Assembly: GCA_037130455.1 (NCBI GenBank)
Contig: JBAXSZ010000002.1
Coordinates: 50,696-114,695 of the forward strand
Source: CAIMZW01 sp037130455
GTDB lineage: Bacteria; Actinomycetota; Actinomycetes; Nanopelagicales; Nanopelagicaceae
DNA length: 64,000 bases
Direction of reading: 5' to 3'
A program made the position numbers and the translations under genes. This document shows, in pieces, positions 51,079 through 60,867 of the stretch (its first letter is position 1; each line of letters opens with the position of its first letter). The notes under the pieces were generated by a model that saw only the letters and a program-made list of their open reading frames with translations, did not search any database and had not been told where the DNA came from.

Positions 51079-52320
51079 TTATTCGTAGGACTTAAAGACC
51101 AAGACAACATTGTGTCCACCGAAACCGAAGGAATCATTAAGGGCTGCGATCGGTCCGCTAGGTAATTGCCGGGGAACATCTCGGACTACATCCACCGTAA
51201 CGGCCTCATCTAATTCTTCAATATTTATTGTTGGGGGAGCTAAACGATCTCGTAAGGCTAGGACAACGAAAATCGATTCAATAGCTCCCGCACCTCCCAA
51301 GAGATGTCCGGTCATAGATTTAGTGGCCGAAACTGCGACGTGCGAAATATGGTCACCTAGTGCTTTCGTTAACGCATTGGCTTCAGCAACATCGCCTGCA
51401 GGCGTTGACGTTGCGTGGGCGTTTAAATGCACGATTTCAGAAAGATCGACGCCACTATCTTCCAAGGCCAGTTTAACCGCGCGCTGAACGCCAGAACCTT
51501 CTGGATCGGGAGCGGCAATGTGGTAACCATCCGAAGTTAAGCCTTGACCAACGATTTCGGCATATATTTTGGCGCCACGAGCCTTCGCATGTTCTAATTC
51601 TTCAAGAACTAATATCCCGCCGCCTTCACCCAGTACAAATCCGTCTCGATTCTTGTCATAGGGACGAGACGCTGCTGCTGGATCATCATTGCGAGTAGAA
51701 AGCGCGCGCATGGATGCAAAACCAGCCATGGGAAGGGCATGGATTGCCGCTTCGACACCGCCACTAACGACAACATCGGCACGATTGTTTCGAATCATTT
51801 CCATTGCATAGCCAACTGCTTCAGCGCCAGATGCACATGCACTCACTGGTGTATGAACTCCGGCACGAGCTTGTAATTCCAATCCGACATTTGCTGCTGG
51901 TCCATTTGGCATCAACATGGGGACCGTGTGCGGGCTGACTGAGCGGGCACCTTTTGTCATGAGGATGTCGTACTGATCCAGCAAGGTAATAACTCCACCA
52001 ATGCCAGAAGCGATAACAACTCCCAAACGCTCTTTATTTACATCCGGCTCGCCTGCATCTTTCCACGCCTCGCGCGAAGCGATCACTGCAAATTGCTCGG
52101 AGCGATCGAGCCTTCTCATCTCGACTCGCTCCATTACTTCACTGGGATCAACTGCAACGCGAGCGGCAAAAGTGACTGATGCTTCTTTAGCCCAATCATC
52201 CTCTAGGGCGCGAACCCCACTTTTGCCAGCAAGAAGGGCTTTCCATGTCGAGGCGACATCACCACCGAGTGGGGTGGTGGCTCCGAGACCTGTGACTACA
52301 ACTCTTCTGCTATTACTCAT
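51079..52320 (-). CDS. fabF: 3-oxoacyl-ACP synthase II
   Basis: This 413-aa ketosynthase elongates acyl chains in type II fatty acid synthesis. The active-site cysteine is in VSACASGAEAVGYAM, and the catalytic histidines are in LNAHATSTPAGD and KSMTGHLLGGAGA. It begins RRVVVTGLGATTPLGGD. It is last in the fabD-fabH-acpP-fabF run on the minus strand, an order shared with streptomycetes. Confidence 0.96.
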   Translation of the reverse strand: MSNSRRVVVTGLGATTPLGGDVASTWKALLAGKSGVRALEDDWAKEASVTFAARVAVDPSEVMERVEMRRLDRSEQFAVIASREAWKDAGEPDVNKERLGVVIASGIGGVITLLDQYDILMTKGARSVSPHTVPMLMPNGPAANVGLELQARAGVHTPVSACASGAEAVGYAMEMIRNNRADVVVSGGVEAAIHALPMAGFASMRALSTRNDDPAAASRPYDKNRDGFVLGEGGGILVLEELEHAKARGAKIYAEIVGQGLTSDGYHIAAPDPEGSGVQRAVKLALEDSGVDLSEIVHLNAHATSTPAGDVAEANALTKALGDHISHVAVSATKSMTGHLLGGAGAIESIFVVLALRDRLAPPTINIEELDEAVTVDVVRDVPRQLPSGPIAALNDSFGFGGHNVVLVFKSYE

Positions 52321-52367
52321 GTTGCACCAATTTCTACTTTTCTGAAGTACTTTTTCTGATGCCTAAA

Positions 52368-52616
52368 TTACTTTGATGCTCCAACAATGAAGTTCACTGC
52401 ATCGCCTACAGTGGCCATATTGGTAACTTCTTCATCAGGAATCTTTACGCCGAAACGCTCTTCAGCTGCAACGACAACTTCGACCATGCTCAATGAATCG
52501 ACATCGAGATCATCGGTGAACTTCTTTTCCATGGCGATGTCATCTGCTGAAATTCCAGCGACTTCGACAACAATTTCCTTAATTCCTGCTAGAACTTCAT
52601 CTTGAGTTAGTGCCAT
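52368..52616 (-). CDS. acpP: Acyl carrier protein
   Basis: This 82-aa protein carries growing acyl chains on a phosphopantetheine arm. The attachment serine is in DDLDVDSLSMVEVV (the DSL motif), followed by an acidic second helix (EERFGVKIPDEEV). It lies between fabH and fabF, as usual. The ATG at 52616 has a GGAAG-type site upstream. Confidence 0.96.
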   Translation of the reverse strand: MALTQDEVLAGIKEIVVEVAGISADDIAMEKKFTDDLDVDSLSMVEVVVAAEERFGVKIPDEEVTNMATVGDAVNFIVGASK

Positions 52617-52669
52617 CTGCTTTTTCCTCTTCCTTCATTATCTTTATGTTGGTTTGTTATCTGCGAAGT

Positions 52670-53692
52670 TTATTCCTGTGGCAGGGGTGGAAGCTCCACG
52701 ACTTGCGAGGCATATACCAATCCTGCGCCAAAGCCGATCAAAAGTGCCGGTTTGCCATGCAACTCTGGATTGCTAGCCAACAAAGCATCCATCGCCAGGG
52801 GAATAGATGCGGCCGAGGTATTCCCCGTCGTGCGAATATCTCGGGCGACGATGACGGACTCGGGCAGTTTCATAGTTCGGACTAGCGAATCAATGATTCG
52901 CTCATTGGCTTGATGGGGGATAAATGCAGAAAGGTCTTCGGGGGTTAAACCAGCCGCCTCAATAGCTTGTAAACCTACCGGCGCCATTTCATAAACGGCC
53001 CATCGAAAAACTACCTGACCTTGCTGGGCGATATCTGGCCAGCCGACACTTGCTCGAGTTTCTGGATTCTTGAAATCCAAGTAGGAAGGCATCAAGGTTA
53101 TTGCGTCGCGGGAATCGGCAGCAGCTCCCCAAATAGTTGGCCCTATTCCAGCATCTTCCGAAGGTCCGACCACAACCGCACCCGCACCGTCAGCAAAAAT
53201 GAATGAAGTTGCGCGATCGGTTGGGTTAGTAAAGTCGGAAAGTTTTTCACCGCCAATAACAAGCACGTAATCGACCGTACGATTGCGAACCAAATCATTT
53301 GCCAAAGCAATGGCATAGGAAAATCCGGCACAGGCTGCCGAAATATCGAATGCGGCGGCCTTTGGATTGCCCAATCTCACAATGAGTTCAGTTGCTGCGC
53401 TGGGTGCTTGGTAGGGATATGAAATCGTGGCGAAAATAACCGCGCCAACCTGATCCATTGTGATACCGGATCGTCGGAGTGCAATAGTCGCCGCAGCTTC
53501 GGCCATATCTATTAGTGACTCATCAGCATCGGCGATGTGTCGAGTTTCAATTCCAGTTCGTTGGCGGATCCATTCATCGGTGGAATCAATTTTGTCCACG
53601 ATTTCAGAATTGGGGACTACCCGAGCTGGTCGGTATGCACCGACTGAGAGAATTCTGGAGTTCTGTACCGGCATGGAAAATTTCAGAGCCAT
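52670..53692 (-). CDS. fabH: 3-oxoacyl-ACP synthase III
   Basis: FabH starts fatty acid synthesis by condensing acyl-CoA with malonyl-ACP. The 340-aa product has the catalytic Cys in ISAACAGFSYAI, His in FIPHQANERI and Asn in TTGNTSAASIPLA. In Actinobacteria it usually accepts branched starters such as isobutyryl-CoA. The ATG overlaps the fabD stop by one base (TAATG), so the two are coupled. Confidence 0.96.
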   Translation of the reverse strand: MALKFSMPVQNSRILSVGAYRPARVVPNSEIVDKIDSTDEWIRQRTGIETRHIADADESLIDMAEAAATIALRRSGITMDQVGAVIFATISYPYQAPSAATELIVRLGNPKAAAFDISAACAGFSYAIALANDLVRNRTVDYVLVIGGEKLSDFTNPTDRATSFIFADGAGAVVVGPSEDAGIGPTIWGAAADSRDAITLMPSYLDFKNPETRASVGWPDIAQQGQVVFRWAVYEMAPVGLQAIEAAGLTPEDLSAFIPHQANERIIDSLVRTMKLPESVIVARDIRTTGNTSAASIPLAMDALLASNPELHGKPALLIGFGAGLVYASQVVELPPLPQE

Positions 53693-54627
53693 TATTTTCC
53701 TTCGCTAGAGGCGGTGTGTTGAGAAATAAAATTGTGCGCTTTGGCGAGATCTTCTGGAGATTTCAAGGCAAAGGTTGCAATCGATGGTGCTGCTCTTTTT
53801 AATAAACCTACCAAAGTACCTGCGGGCGCAAGTTCAATGACCCCAGTGATGCCGATAGAGACCAGAGTCTCCATACACAAATCCCATCGAACCGGTCCAG
53901 CAATTTGGCCAACAATTCGGTTCACAATTTCTGCACCGTTCGTCAAAGCCATTCCATCTTTATTAGATAGGACAGGACTTCGGCTGTCTCGCTTATCCAG
54001 CCCAGAAGCAATAGTCGCCAAGTGCTCAACTGCCGGCTCCATAACGCAGGTATGGAATGCACCGGAGACCTGTAATGGTCTGACACGGGAGCCTTCTGGC
54101 GGATTGGCCATAAGCGCCTCAATGTTTGTCATTGTGCCCGCCGCAACGATTTGTCCGGCGCCATTTTCGTTTGCGGCCGTCAAATCAAGGGCATGCAACC
54201 CAGCTAATACGTTTTCTCTGGTTCCACCCAAGACGGCTGCCATACCGGTGTTCGTTCCTTGTGCGGAAACGGACATGTGATGACCACGAGCTCTGACAAG
54301 TGTCATTGCCTCATCGAAAGTAATTACATCAGCAATACCGATTGCAGTAATTTCTCCTACCGAATGTCCGGCAAATGCGCGGATCGATTGGTAATTGCCT
54401 TCGAAAAGGATTGCGGCTGAAAGTAAGCCAGCAGCGACTAGTAAGGGTTGAGCGTTTGATGTTTCTCGAATCTCGTCGGCATCGGCGAGTGTCCCTAGGT
54501 ACCGAAGATCTAAATCTATGAGTGAAGACCAATGATCAATGAACTGCGATGCGTGAGAGTTCTCTAACCACGGAGCGAGAAAGCCTGGAGTTTGCGATCC
54601 TTGACCAGGCGCCACAATTGCGAGCAC
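53692..54627 (-). CDS. fabD: Malonyl-CoA:ACP transacylase
   Basis: FabD loads malonyl groups on acyl carrier protein. The 311-aa product begins IVAPGQGSQTPGFL, has the active-site serine in AFAGHSVGEITAIG, an arginine-containing VRARGHHM segment and the catalytic histidine in VSGAFHTCVMEPA. It starts with GTG and is the first gene of the fab cluster. A regulator gene often precedes fabD in streptomycetes; here glgX does instead. Confidence 0.95.
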   Translation of the reverse strand: MLAIVAPGQGSQTPGFLAPWLENSHASQFIDHWSSLIDLDLRYLGTLADADEIRETSNAQPLLVAAGLLSAAILFEGNYQSIRAFAGHSVGEITAIGIADVITFDEAMTLVRARGHHMSVSAQGTNTGMAAVLGGTRENVLAGLHALDLTAANENGAGQIVAAGTMTNIEALMANPPEGSRVRPLQVSGAFHTCVMEPAVEHLATIASGLDKRDSRSPVLSNKDGMALTNGAEIVNRIVGQIAGPVRWDLCMETLVSIGITGVIELAPAGTLVGLLKRAAPSIATFALKSPEDLAKAHNFISQHTASSEGK

Positions 54628-54666
54628 TACAAAAGTTTATTCATGAAAATCGGTTACTACCGAGTA

Positions 54667-56778
54667 TTAACTTCGGTTTACTAACCAAAGTTGGACGCTG
54701 TGAGGCAGCAAGACTGTGGAATCTGCGGGTTTGGCAATTTTCGGTTCGAATGTGGCGACAATTTGCGAAGAATCGAAGATGGACCTATACAACGCTCCCC
54801 ATTTTTCGATGGGAAGAGTGAAAGTGTTCTTTTCGACGGACGCGTTGAGCAATATAAGCAAGGCGTGGTTTGTAGAGGCTTCTACATACATGCTCAAGTA
54901 ACTTCGGTCACCTTGATGCCAATTCTCATCGGTCATCTCTTCGCCGTTTCTTCTAAACCAAGCCAAATCTTTTCGGCTAGTTCCTAAATCCATCTGTCCG
55001 GTAAAGAACTCACGAACCACATCCACCAAATAGTTTTTCCTAAACGAGATCAAATTTCGAGTCGCATCGAGGAGATCACTTTGAGTTTCATTGGGAGACC
55101 AGTTCAAGGCCCAGCCGCCGTTAAACGCAGCTGGACTAAGTACATCGCCATTAATGGGCATCGAGTAGGCATTATTGGAACCATTTTGAGAACGGCCAAC
55201 TTCATCTCCCATGGTGATCATGGGAACGCCAGAAGAAAGAAGGAGCGAGGCCATTAAAGATTTTTGAAGGCGAGTACGGAGGAGCGAAATTTCAGAATCA
55301 TTGGTGGGTCCTTCAATCCCCAAGTTCCACGAACGATTAGAACCAGTTCCGTCTCGATTCATTTCTTGATTCGGTTCGTTATGTTTGTTTTGATAACTGA
55401 CGAGGTCTTGCAGGGTGAAACCATCGTGAGCGGTAATAAAGTTAATCGAGGAAGTCGGTCCTCTAAAATAGAAAATGTCATGCGAACCACTGAGCCGTGA
55501 AGCTAAATCTCCGACGCCTTCGCTAAAACCCCTTGCCGGATTTGCCAACCAAAATTGACGTAACGAATCTCGGTAATGGTCATTCCATTCGCGCCACGGA
55601 TGAGGAAAATCACCAAGAGCGTAGCCAGCAATATCCCACGGCTCAGCTATAAGTTTTCGTTCTCGAAGAATTGGATCGCTGGCAATGGCAGAGAAGAGAG
55701 GACCGGTTGTGTCGATGCCATATTCATTACGCGATAACGCCGAAGCCAAATCAAAACGAAAGCCATCAATACCAATCGTTTCGCTCCACCAGTGCAAGGA
55801 GTCAATAATCATTCGAACAACAAATGGCCGACGAGCATCGACAGTATTTCCGCAGCCAGTGACATCGTCGTAGATGTCACCTTTAATTCTTCGATAAAAT
55901 GTCTTGCTATCTATTCCTCGAAAAGAGAGCGTGGGGCCGCCTGGTCCACCTTCAGCGGTATGGTTGTAGACAACATCGAGAAAGACTTCGATTCCTGCAT
56001 GGTGCAACGCAGCTACGGCTTCCTTTAATTCCGAAATCGGATCCTCGGTTGCTGCATATGCGCGGTGAGGTGCGGAAAATGCCAAGGCGTTGTAACCCCA
56101 ATGGTTTTTTCTTCCGCGCATTTCAATATCTGGCTCGGTCACAAAATGGTGAATAGGTAGTAGCTCCAGCGCGGTTATTCCAAGATTTTTAAGATAGGCG
56201 ATGGTGCTGGGGTGCCCCAACCCTTTATACGTGCCCCGTTCATTTTCTGGAATCTCGGGATTAAATGCGGTGAGTCCCACCACATGTGCTTCGTAAATGA
56301 TCGTCTTTGCCCAAGGCGTGTTGAGTCGTTGAATATGCGTTGAATAATGAGGAGTCACCACTGAGAGCGGAACAAAGGCGGCGTTGTCACGTTCATCTCG
56401 TTGGCTCAGATCTCCACCGCCCATCGGGGAGGTGGCCTTATGTCCATAAATCTCGGGCGCATACTGAAGTTCCCCAGAGAGCAGGTGGGCATAAGGGTCG
56501 ATCAGCAATTTATTTGCGTTAAATCGCCAACCTTCTGACGGTCGCCACGGACCGTATACGCGAAACCCATACCGCTGACCGGCCCGCACCCCAGCTAAAT
56601 AACCATGAAAAATCGGCCCATCGCGATGGCTCAGGGCAAACTTCGTCTCCAGGACTTTCCCGTTGATTTCATTAAAAAGGCAGACTTCAACGGCATCTGC
56701 AGCCGCAGCCCAGATGGCAAAGTTGGCTCCGCCTTCGGTCAGGGTTGCTCCCAAATATCGGGGATCCGCTGGTTTCAC
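54667..56778 (-). CDS. glgX: Glycogen debranching enzyme (GH13 isoamylase type)
   Basis: This 703-aa enzyme hydrolyses alpha-1,6 branch points of glycogen. It has an N-terminal CBM48-like domain (TLTEGGANFAIWAAAADAVEVCLF), a GH13 barrel with VYNHTAEGG, the nucleophile Asp in GIDGFRFDLASAL and the acid Glu in LIAEPWD, and the transition-state Asp in ITAHDGFTLQDLV. The start is GTG at 56778. It lies between the GDSL hydrolase and fabD on the same strand. Together with glgC at the window start it completes a glycogen turnover pair. Confidence 0.95.
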   Translation of the reverse strand: MKPADPRYLGATLTEGGANFAIWAAAADAVEVCLFNEINGKVLETKFALSHRDGPIFHGYLAGVRAGQRYGFRVYGPWRPSEGWRFNANKLLIDPYAHLLSGELQYAPEIYGHKATSPMGGGDLSQRDERDNAAFVPLSVVTPHYSTHIQRLNTPWAKTIIYEAHVVGLTAFNPEIPENERGTYKGLGHPSTIAYLKNLGITALELLPIHHFVTEPDIEMRGRKNHWGYNALAFSAPHRAYAATEDPISELKEAVAALHHAGIEVFLDVVYNHTAEGGPGGPTLSFRGIDSKTFYRRIKGDIYDDVTGCGNTVDARRPFVVRMIIDSLHWWSETIGIDGFRFDLASALSRNEYGIDTTGPLFSAIASDPILRERKLIAEPWDIAGYALGDFPHPWREWNDHYRDSLRQFWLANPARGFSEGVGDLASRLSGSHDIFYFRGPTSSINFITAHDGFTLQDLVSYQNKHNEPNQEMNRDGTGSNRSWNLGIEGPTNDSEISLLRTRLQKSLMASLLLSSGVPMITMGDEVGRSQNGSNNAYSMPINGDVLSPAAFNGGWALNWSPNETQSDLLDATRNLISFRKNYLVDVVREFFTGQMDLGTSRKDLAWFRRNGEEMTDENWHQGDRSYLSMYVEASTNHALLILLNASVEKNTFTLPIEKWGALYRSIFDSSQIVATFEPKIAKPADSTVLLPHSVQLWLVNRS

Positions 56779-56801
56779 CGGCTCACCTTAACCTGTGATT
56801 G

Positions 56802-57602
56802 TTACAACCCTGAATAACGGCTTTCGGTGTCCACATTTTTAAGGAGAGTGAACGCCTCTTTAGCCATGAGAAAAATCGCGGCGGGTAGCAAGTCCACGCT
56901 TCTCTTGAGGAACCAGGGCGTTCCATTTCTCAGCAACCAGAGAAGCTTCTTGCTAGTGCTTATGTGAGGGAAACTGGGAAGAGAAGGCTCTCGCGTGGAA
57001 AATCCCAATATGGCAACTAGTCGACAGACTTCGCGAGCTAAGATCGCGTGCCCTTTTGGCCCTGGGTGCATTCTGTCGATATGCCAGTTTCCCAAATTAT
57101 GAACCTCTGGGATGGATCGAGTTTCAATGAGGGTAGCGCCAAAATCGGTGGCAATTTTTCGATAGACGCCATTTACGGCTTCAACTCTGCGAGAGAGAAC
57201 TCTTCGTAGCAAGGGTGGCAACTTAAGTAGTCGAGTGGGGTCGTGCAATTCCAAGATGAGAATCGTTGAGCCGATATCAATTAGTTTTTGGCACGTTTGC
57301 GCAAGATTTTGGTACAGGGTTTGTGGGTGAAAATTATTGCGTAGCAAATCATTTCCGCCAACAACGACGGCACAAATATCAGGATGGTGAGAAATTGCCT
57401 TGGGAAGTTGTTCCTCAAGGACATCTGAGGATTTAGATCCCGGTTTGGAAAAATTAATGTACTTGCATGGTTCTTCAAAGCTGTTGGCAACTTGCCAAGC
57501 CCAACCTCTTAAAGTTCCATCGCTTTCTTGTGCTCCGGTACCAAACGCTGCACTATCGCCAATGACAACGAAATTGATGAATTTCTCTCTAGTTGAGTTC
57601 AC
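56802..57602 (-). CDS. SGNH/GDSL-type hydrolase
   Basis: This 266-aa protein belongs to the SGNH hydrolases (lipases, esterases, acyltransferases). The catalytic Ser is in VVIGDSAAFGTGAQES, the block III GGNDLL asparagine is present, and the C-terminal DxxH is DRMHPGPKGH. There is no clear signal peptide. The stop of the upstream glycosyltransferase overlaps its start by 4 bases. Its position after two GT4 genes suggests trimming or acyl transfer on a glycolipid, but this is inference. Confidence 0.82.
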   Translation of the reverse strand: MNSTREKFINFVVIGDSAAFGTGAQESDGTLRGWAWQVANSFEEPCKYINFSKPGSKSSDVLEEQLPKAISHHPDICAVVVGGNDLLRNNFHPQTLYQNLAQTCQKLIDIGSTILILELHDPTRLLKLPPLLRRVLSRRVEAVNGVYRKIATDFGATLIETRSIPEVHNLGNWHIDRMHPGPKGHAILAREVCRLVAILGFSTREPSLPSFPHISTSKKLLWLLRNGTPWFLKRSVDLLPAAIFLMAKEAFTLLKNVDTESRYSGL

Positions 57603-58762
57603 GCTGCGCTCGCCGGTGTCTCTTTGGGATCGAGCGTTCCCTCTGCATTGGTTATGTTGTGTAGCGCTAACATATTCTGAACTGACTTTTCCCAGGACAT
57701 AGATTCGGCAATCTGACGAGCTCGATGACCAAACTTCCAGTTTCCAAGGATCAATCGGCTAGCCGCAGCAAAAGAGGCGCCATAGTCGGAAGCGATAGCT
57801 CCTGCTGGTTGGATTCCGTCTAAATCCAGAAACTCATGCACGGCGCTGGATTTTGAAGCGATTACAGGTGTTCCGCTGGCAAGGGATTCAAGGGCAGCTA
57901 AACAGAATGTTTCCAAAGGCCCGGGTGCGAGAAAGAGATCCACCGAACTCATGATTGTTGCCACGCGATTTCGATCGGCTACATAGCCCAGAAAATCAAC
58001 AGGTTGTCCTTTCGCCGCCTTGCGCATTTTGTGCCACAGCGGACCTATACCAATAATAATTAACCGAGCATCGATCCCCGATCTTCGAAGTTCGATGAGT
58101 GCATCAATCGAAACCAATGGATTCTTTTCAGGAGAGAGGCGCCCGCAGTGCAAGAGAAGAAATTCCGATCCTTTCGCAATCTCCAACCTAACTTCTGGGG
58201 AATAGCGTCCAGGCGAGAAGTTCTCTAGGTCCACGCCAAGCGATACTTTCCTTAAATTGCTGGTTTTAATCGCACGAAATTCTCGGGAGGCAAATTCGGT
58301 AGTTGCGATAATTGAATCAAAAGAGGAAGCAAAATACCGATTGTGCCACCTAGTGAAAACTTTTCGCGGCAAGAAAGGTGGAATGAATCTCTTGATCAAT
58401 CCATCTAAAGATTCATGTGAAAAGGCCACGCTTGGGATGCTATTTCGGCGTGCCCATCTACCAAGAGAGATCAACGTAAAACGATCCGAAACTTCAAGCC
58501 TATTAGGCGCATGTCTTGCTATCTCACGTTTTACCAAATGTGGGCGCTTGAAAACTCTATAGCCCCCACTGCCAGGGAGTATGTAACTGGGCATTGTTAC
58601 CTTTAAGCCGAAAGGCGTCATTTCACTTCGGTGCTGAGTCCCCGGGACGATGTAAATAAATTCGTGGCCGTGTTGTAAATATCCTTTGCCGAGTTCGTGG
58701 AGCATGGTCTTAATACCACCCGAATTTGGACCGTAAAAGTTTGCTACATGGACAATTCTCAT
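57599..58762 (-). CDS. GT4-family glycosyltransferase
   Basis: This 387-aa enzyme is a retaining GT-B glycosyltransferase of family 4. It begins MRIVHVANFYGPNSGGIKTM, with the UDP/GDP-sugar site LLHCGRLSPEKNP and the donor-binding ESLASGTPVIASKSSAV near the C-terminus. By resemblance it is a mannosyltransferase-like enzyme, probably acting on phosphatidylinositol mannoside or a related glycolipid, but the acceptor is not readable. Its ATG overlaps the upstream GT4 gene stop by 4 bases and its stop overlaps the SGNH gene start by 4. Confidence 0.8.
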   Translation of the reverse strand: MRIVHVANFYGPNSGGIKTMLHELGKGYLQHGHEFIYIVPGTQHRSEMTPFGLKVTMPSYILPGSGGYRVFKRPHLVKREIARHAPNRLEVSDRFTLISLGRWARRNSIPSVAFSHESLDGLIKRFIPPFLPRKVFTRWHNRYFASSFDSIIATTEFASREFRAIKTSNLRKVSLGVDLENFSPGRYSPEVRLEIAKGSEFLLLHCGRLSPEKNPLVSIDALIELRRSGIDARLIIIGIGPLWHKMRKAAKGQPVDFLGYVADRNRVATIMSSVDLFLAPGPLETFCLAALESLASGTPVIASKSSAVHEFLDLDGIQPAGAIASDYGASFAAASRLILGNWKFGHRARQIAESMSWEKSVQNMLALHNITNAEGTLDPKETPASAA

Positions 58763-59910
58763 GCTGATCGTGCCCCCATTTTCTTTGAAGGTGTGTTCTC
58801 TATGAGATCTGAGTAGTGATCCATCAGTTCATTCATAATTGTTGGCCAGGTACGTTTTGAAACCGAATCACGGGCAGCCTCACTCATTGAAGTGCGATCT
58901 CTGCGCAAGACAAATCTATTCAGTGAGTCTAAAAGAGATTCCGGATTGCCTGTATCAATGATGAAACCTGTTTCGCCGTTAATTACAAGTTCTGCCGGTC
59001 CCCCCGTTTTAGGAACGATGCAGGGAACACCTGACGCAAGTGCTTCTTGAACGCTTTGGCAAAAAGTTTCATGTGGACCAGGGTGGACAAATATGTCCAA
59101 GCTCGCATAAATCTTCGCTAGCTCAATTCCGAATTGGTATCCGGTAAAAATTGCGTTGGGTAATTCTTTTTCTATGCGTGACCGAGCCGGTCCTTCTCCG
59201 GTAATTATCAATTGGAAATCGGGATTTTGGTCGATCACTTTTAGATCCACTAATCGTTTTTCATTGGCAATCCGACCGACGTATCCGACAAGGATCTTTG
59301 CGGTTCCGCTAGAACGAGAGAACCACTTCCGCCGCAACTCAAGATCTCTGGAAAGAGGCGTGAAGAGAGATGTATTGACGCCCCGTCGCCACAGGTGAGT
59401 ATTTGTCACACCGGCTTCGTGAAGTTCAGACATCGCCGAAAATGAAGGAACAAGGGTTCGATTTGAGTTTCGGTGAATCTTTCCGACTAGCTTTTGTAAT
59501 CCACTTCCCGCGACAGAGAGCCCGTAATGTTTTGCAAACCCGGCCAGATCTGTCTGGTAAACCGAGAGACAGGGAATCGCCATTTTCTTAGCGATTCGCG
59601 TCGCAGCGCCTCCCAAAATGAAAGGACTTGCGAGGTGTACTAAATCTGGATTGAAGCGCGTAATTGCAGTTTCGAGTCGGCGGGATGGAATGCCCAGTGG
59701 AAGACCCACTTTTGAAATCGATTGCAGCGGAAGAGCCGGCACTCGAGCGATGGAGTGCCCCTGATATTGCGTTGGACCATGAGAGTTTTCTGGAGCAATG
59801 ACCGTAGCCGTATGGCCTTGGTCGCCGAGATGTTCTAAAATCCGAAGGACGGAGTTGGTAACTCCATTGATGGTAGGAAGAAACGATTCTGTGACGATCG
59901 CAATTCTCAT
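58759..59910 (-). CDS. GDP-mannose-dependent mannosyltransferase, MgtA-like (GT4)
   Basis: This 383-aa GT-B enzyme opens MRIAIVTESFLPTINGVTN, SVLRILEHL, matching actinobacterial MgtA, a mannosyltransferase acting in glycolipid synthesis. VVHLASPFILGG and the sugar-nucleotide site VGYVGRIANEKRLVD, with EALASGVPCIVPKTGG, are present. I chose ATG 59910 because the family start is there, although the frame is open to 59931. It is the first of three genes (GT4, GT4, SGNH) linked by 4-base overlaps. Confidence 0.85.
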   Translation of the reverse strand: MRIAIVTESFLPTINGVTNSVLRILEHLGDQGHTATVIAPENSHGPTQYQGHSIARVPALPLQSISKVGLPLGIPSRRLETAITRFNPDLVHLASPFILGGAATRIAKKMAIPCLSVYQTDLAGFAKHYGLSVAGSGLQKLVGKIHRNSNRTLVPSFSAMSELHEAGVTNTHLWRRGVNTSLFTPLSRDLELRRKWFSRSSGTAKILVGYVGRIANEKRLVDLKVIDQNPDFQLIITGEGPARSRIEKELPNAIFTGYQFGIELAKIYASLDIFVHPGPHETFCQSVQEALASGVPCIVPKTGGPAELVINGETGFIIDTGNPESLLDSLNRFVLRRDRTSMSEAARDSVSKRTWPTIMNELMDHYSDLIENTPSKKMGARSA

Positions 59911-60057
59911 GGGGAGAGAATCTCGAACCAAAATCTTCCTCCAACGGCTCCCAGGTTAAATGTTGCCAAAAGGTAGGTGAAGATTTTGGTGACGACTTGG
60001 CGGTGGAAAGTGGTATTTTTGGTTACCCGTCAGTAACATCCCCACCATGGAGAGATT

Positions 60058-60867
60058 ATGAAGATTGCCGTATGCGTAAAGCAGGTCCCGGATTCTTGGG
60101 CTGAGAAAAAAATGGCTGGGGGATTGCTCGATCGTGCCAATGTGGATGCCGTACTCAATGATTTAGATGAGTACGCAGTTGAGGAAGCTCTTCGTTTAGT
60201 GGAAGCTCATTCCCCAACTGGAGCGTCCGGTGAAGGAAGTGGACACAGCATCACGATCATCTCTATGGGTCCAGATCGTGCCACTGAAGCAATTCGTAAA
60301 GCGCTTTCGATGGGCGCTGACGATGCCATCTTGGTTACAGACCCCGCTCTTTCTGGAAGCGACGCCTTGGCAACATCTCTGGTGCTAGCTACCGTCATTG
60401 GTGCCAATGATTTCGATCTAATCCTGTGTGGTACCGAATCCACCGATGCCCGCATGAGCGTTATTCCCGCGATGTTGGCTCAACGTCTGGGTTTTGCCCA
60501 ACTCACCTTTGCCGGTTCCATTTCTGTCGTACCAGAAACTTCGCAAATTACGATCGCTCGTATGACCGATGTTGGCGTTGAAAATATGAAAGCGAAATTA
60601 CCGGCCGTTGTTAGCGTGATTGAAAAAATTAATGAACCGCGTTATCCATCCTTCAAAGGAATCATGGCTTCAAAGAAGAAGACGATCGAAGTGAAGTCTC
60701 TGAGTGATTTAGGGATAGATCCCGACACTGTTGGTATGAGCGCGGCTTGGAGTGAAGTAAAAGATGCACAGGCGCGTCCACCGCGGGCAGCAGGCGTAAA
60801 AGTTGTCGACGACGGCAATGGCGGAAATGCATTGGTAGATTTCCTAGTGGAAAAGAGAGTGATATGA
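60058..60867 (+). CDS. etfB: Electron transfer flavoprotein beta subunit
   Basis: EtfB with EtfA shuttles electrons from acyl-CoA and other dehydrogenases to the quinone pool. The 269-aa product has MKIAVCVKQVPDSW, DEYAVEEALRL, DLILCGTESTDA and SVIEKINEPRYPSFKGIM, the last being the EtfB signature. GGAGAGATT precedes the ATG. etfA follows with a 4-base overlap. The window has no acyl-CoA dehydrogenase, so its partners are elsewhere. Confidence 0.96.
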   Translation: MKIAVCVKQVPDSWAEKKMAGGLLDRANVDAVLNDLDEYAVEEALRLVEAHSPTGASGEGSGHSITIISMGPDRATEAIRKALSMGADDAILVTDPALSGSDALATSLVLATVIGANDFDLILCGTESTDARMSVIPAMLAQRLGFAQLTFAGSISVVPETSQITIARMTDVGVENMKAKLPAVVSVIEKINEPRYPSFKGIMASKKKTIEVKSLSDLGIDPDTVGMSAAWSEVKDAQARPPRAAGVKVVDDGNGGNALVDFLVEKRVI

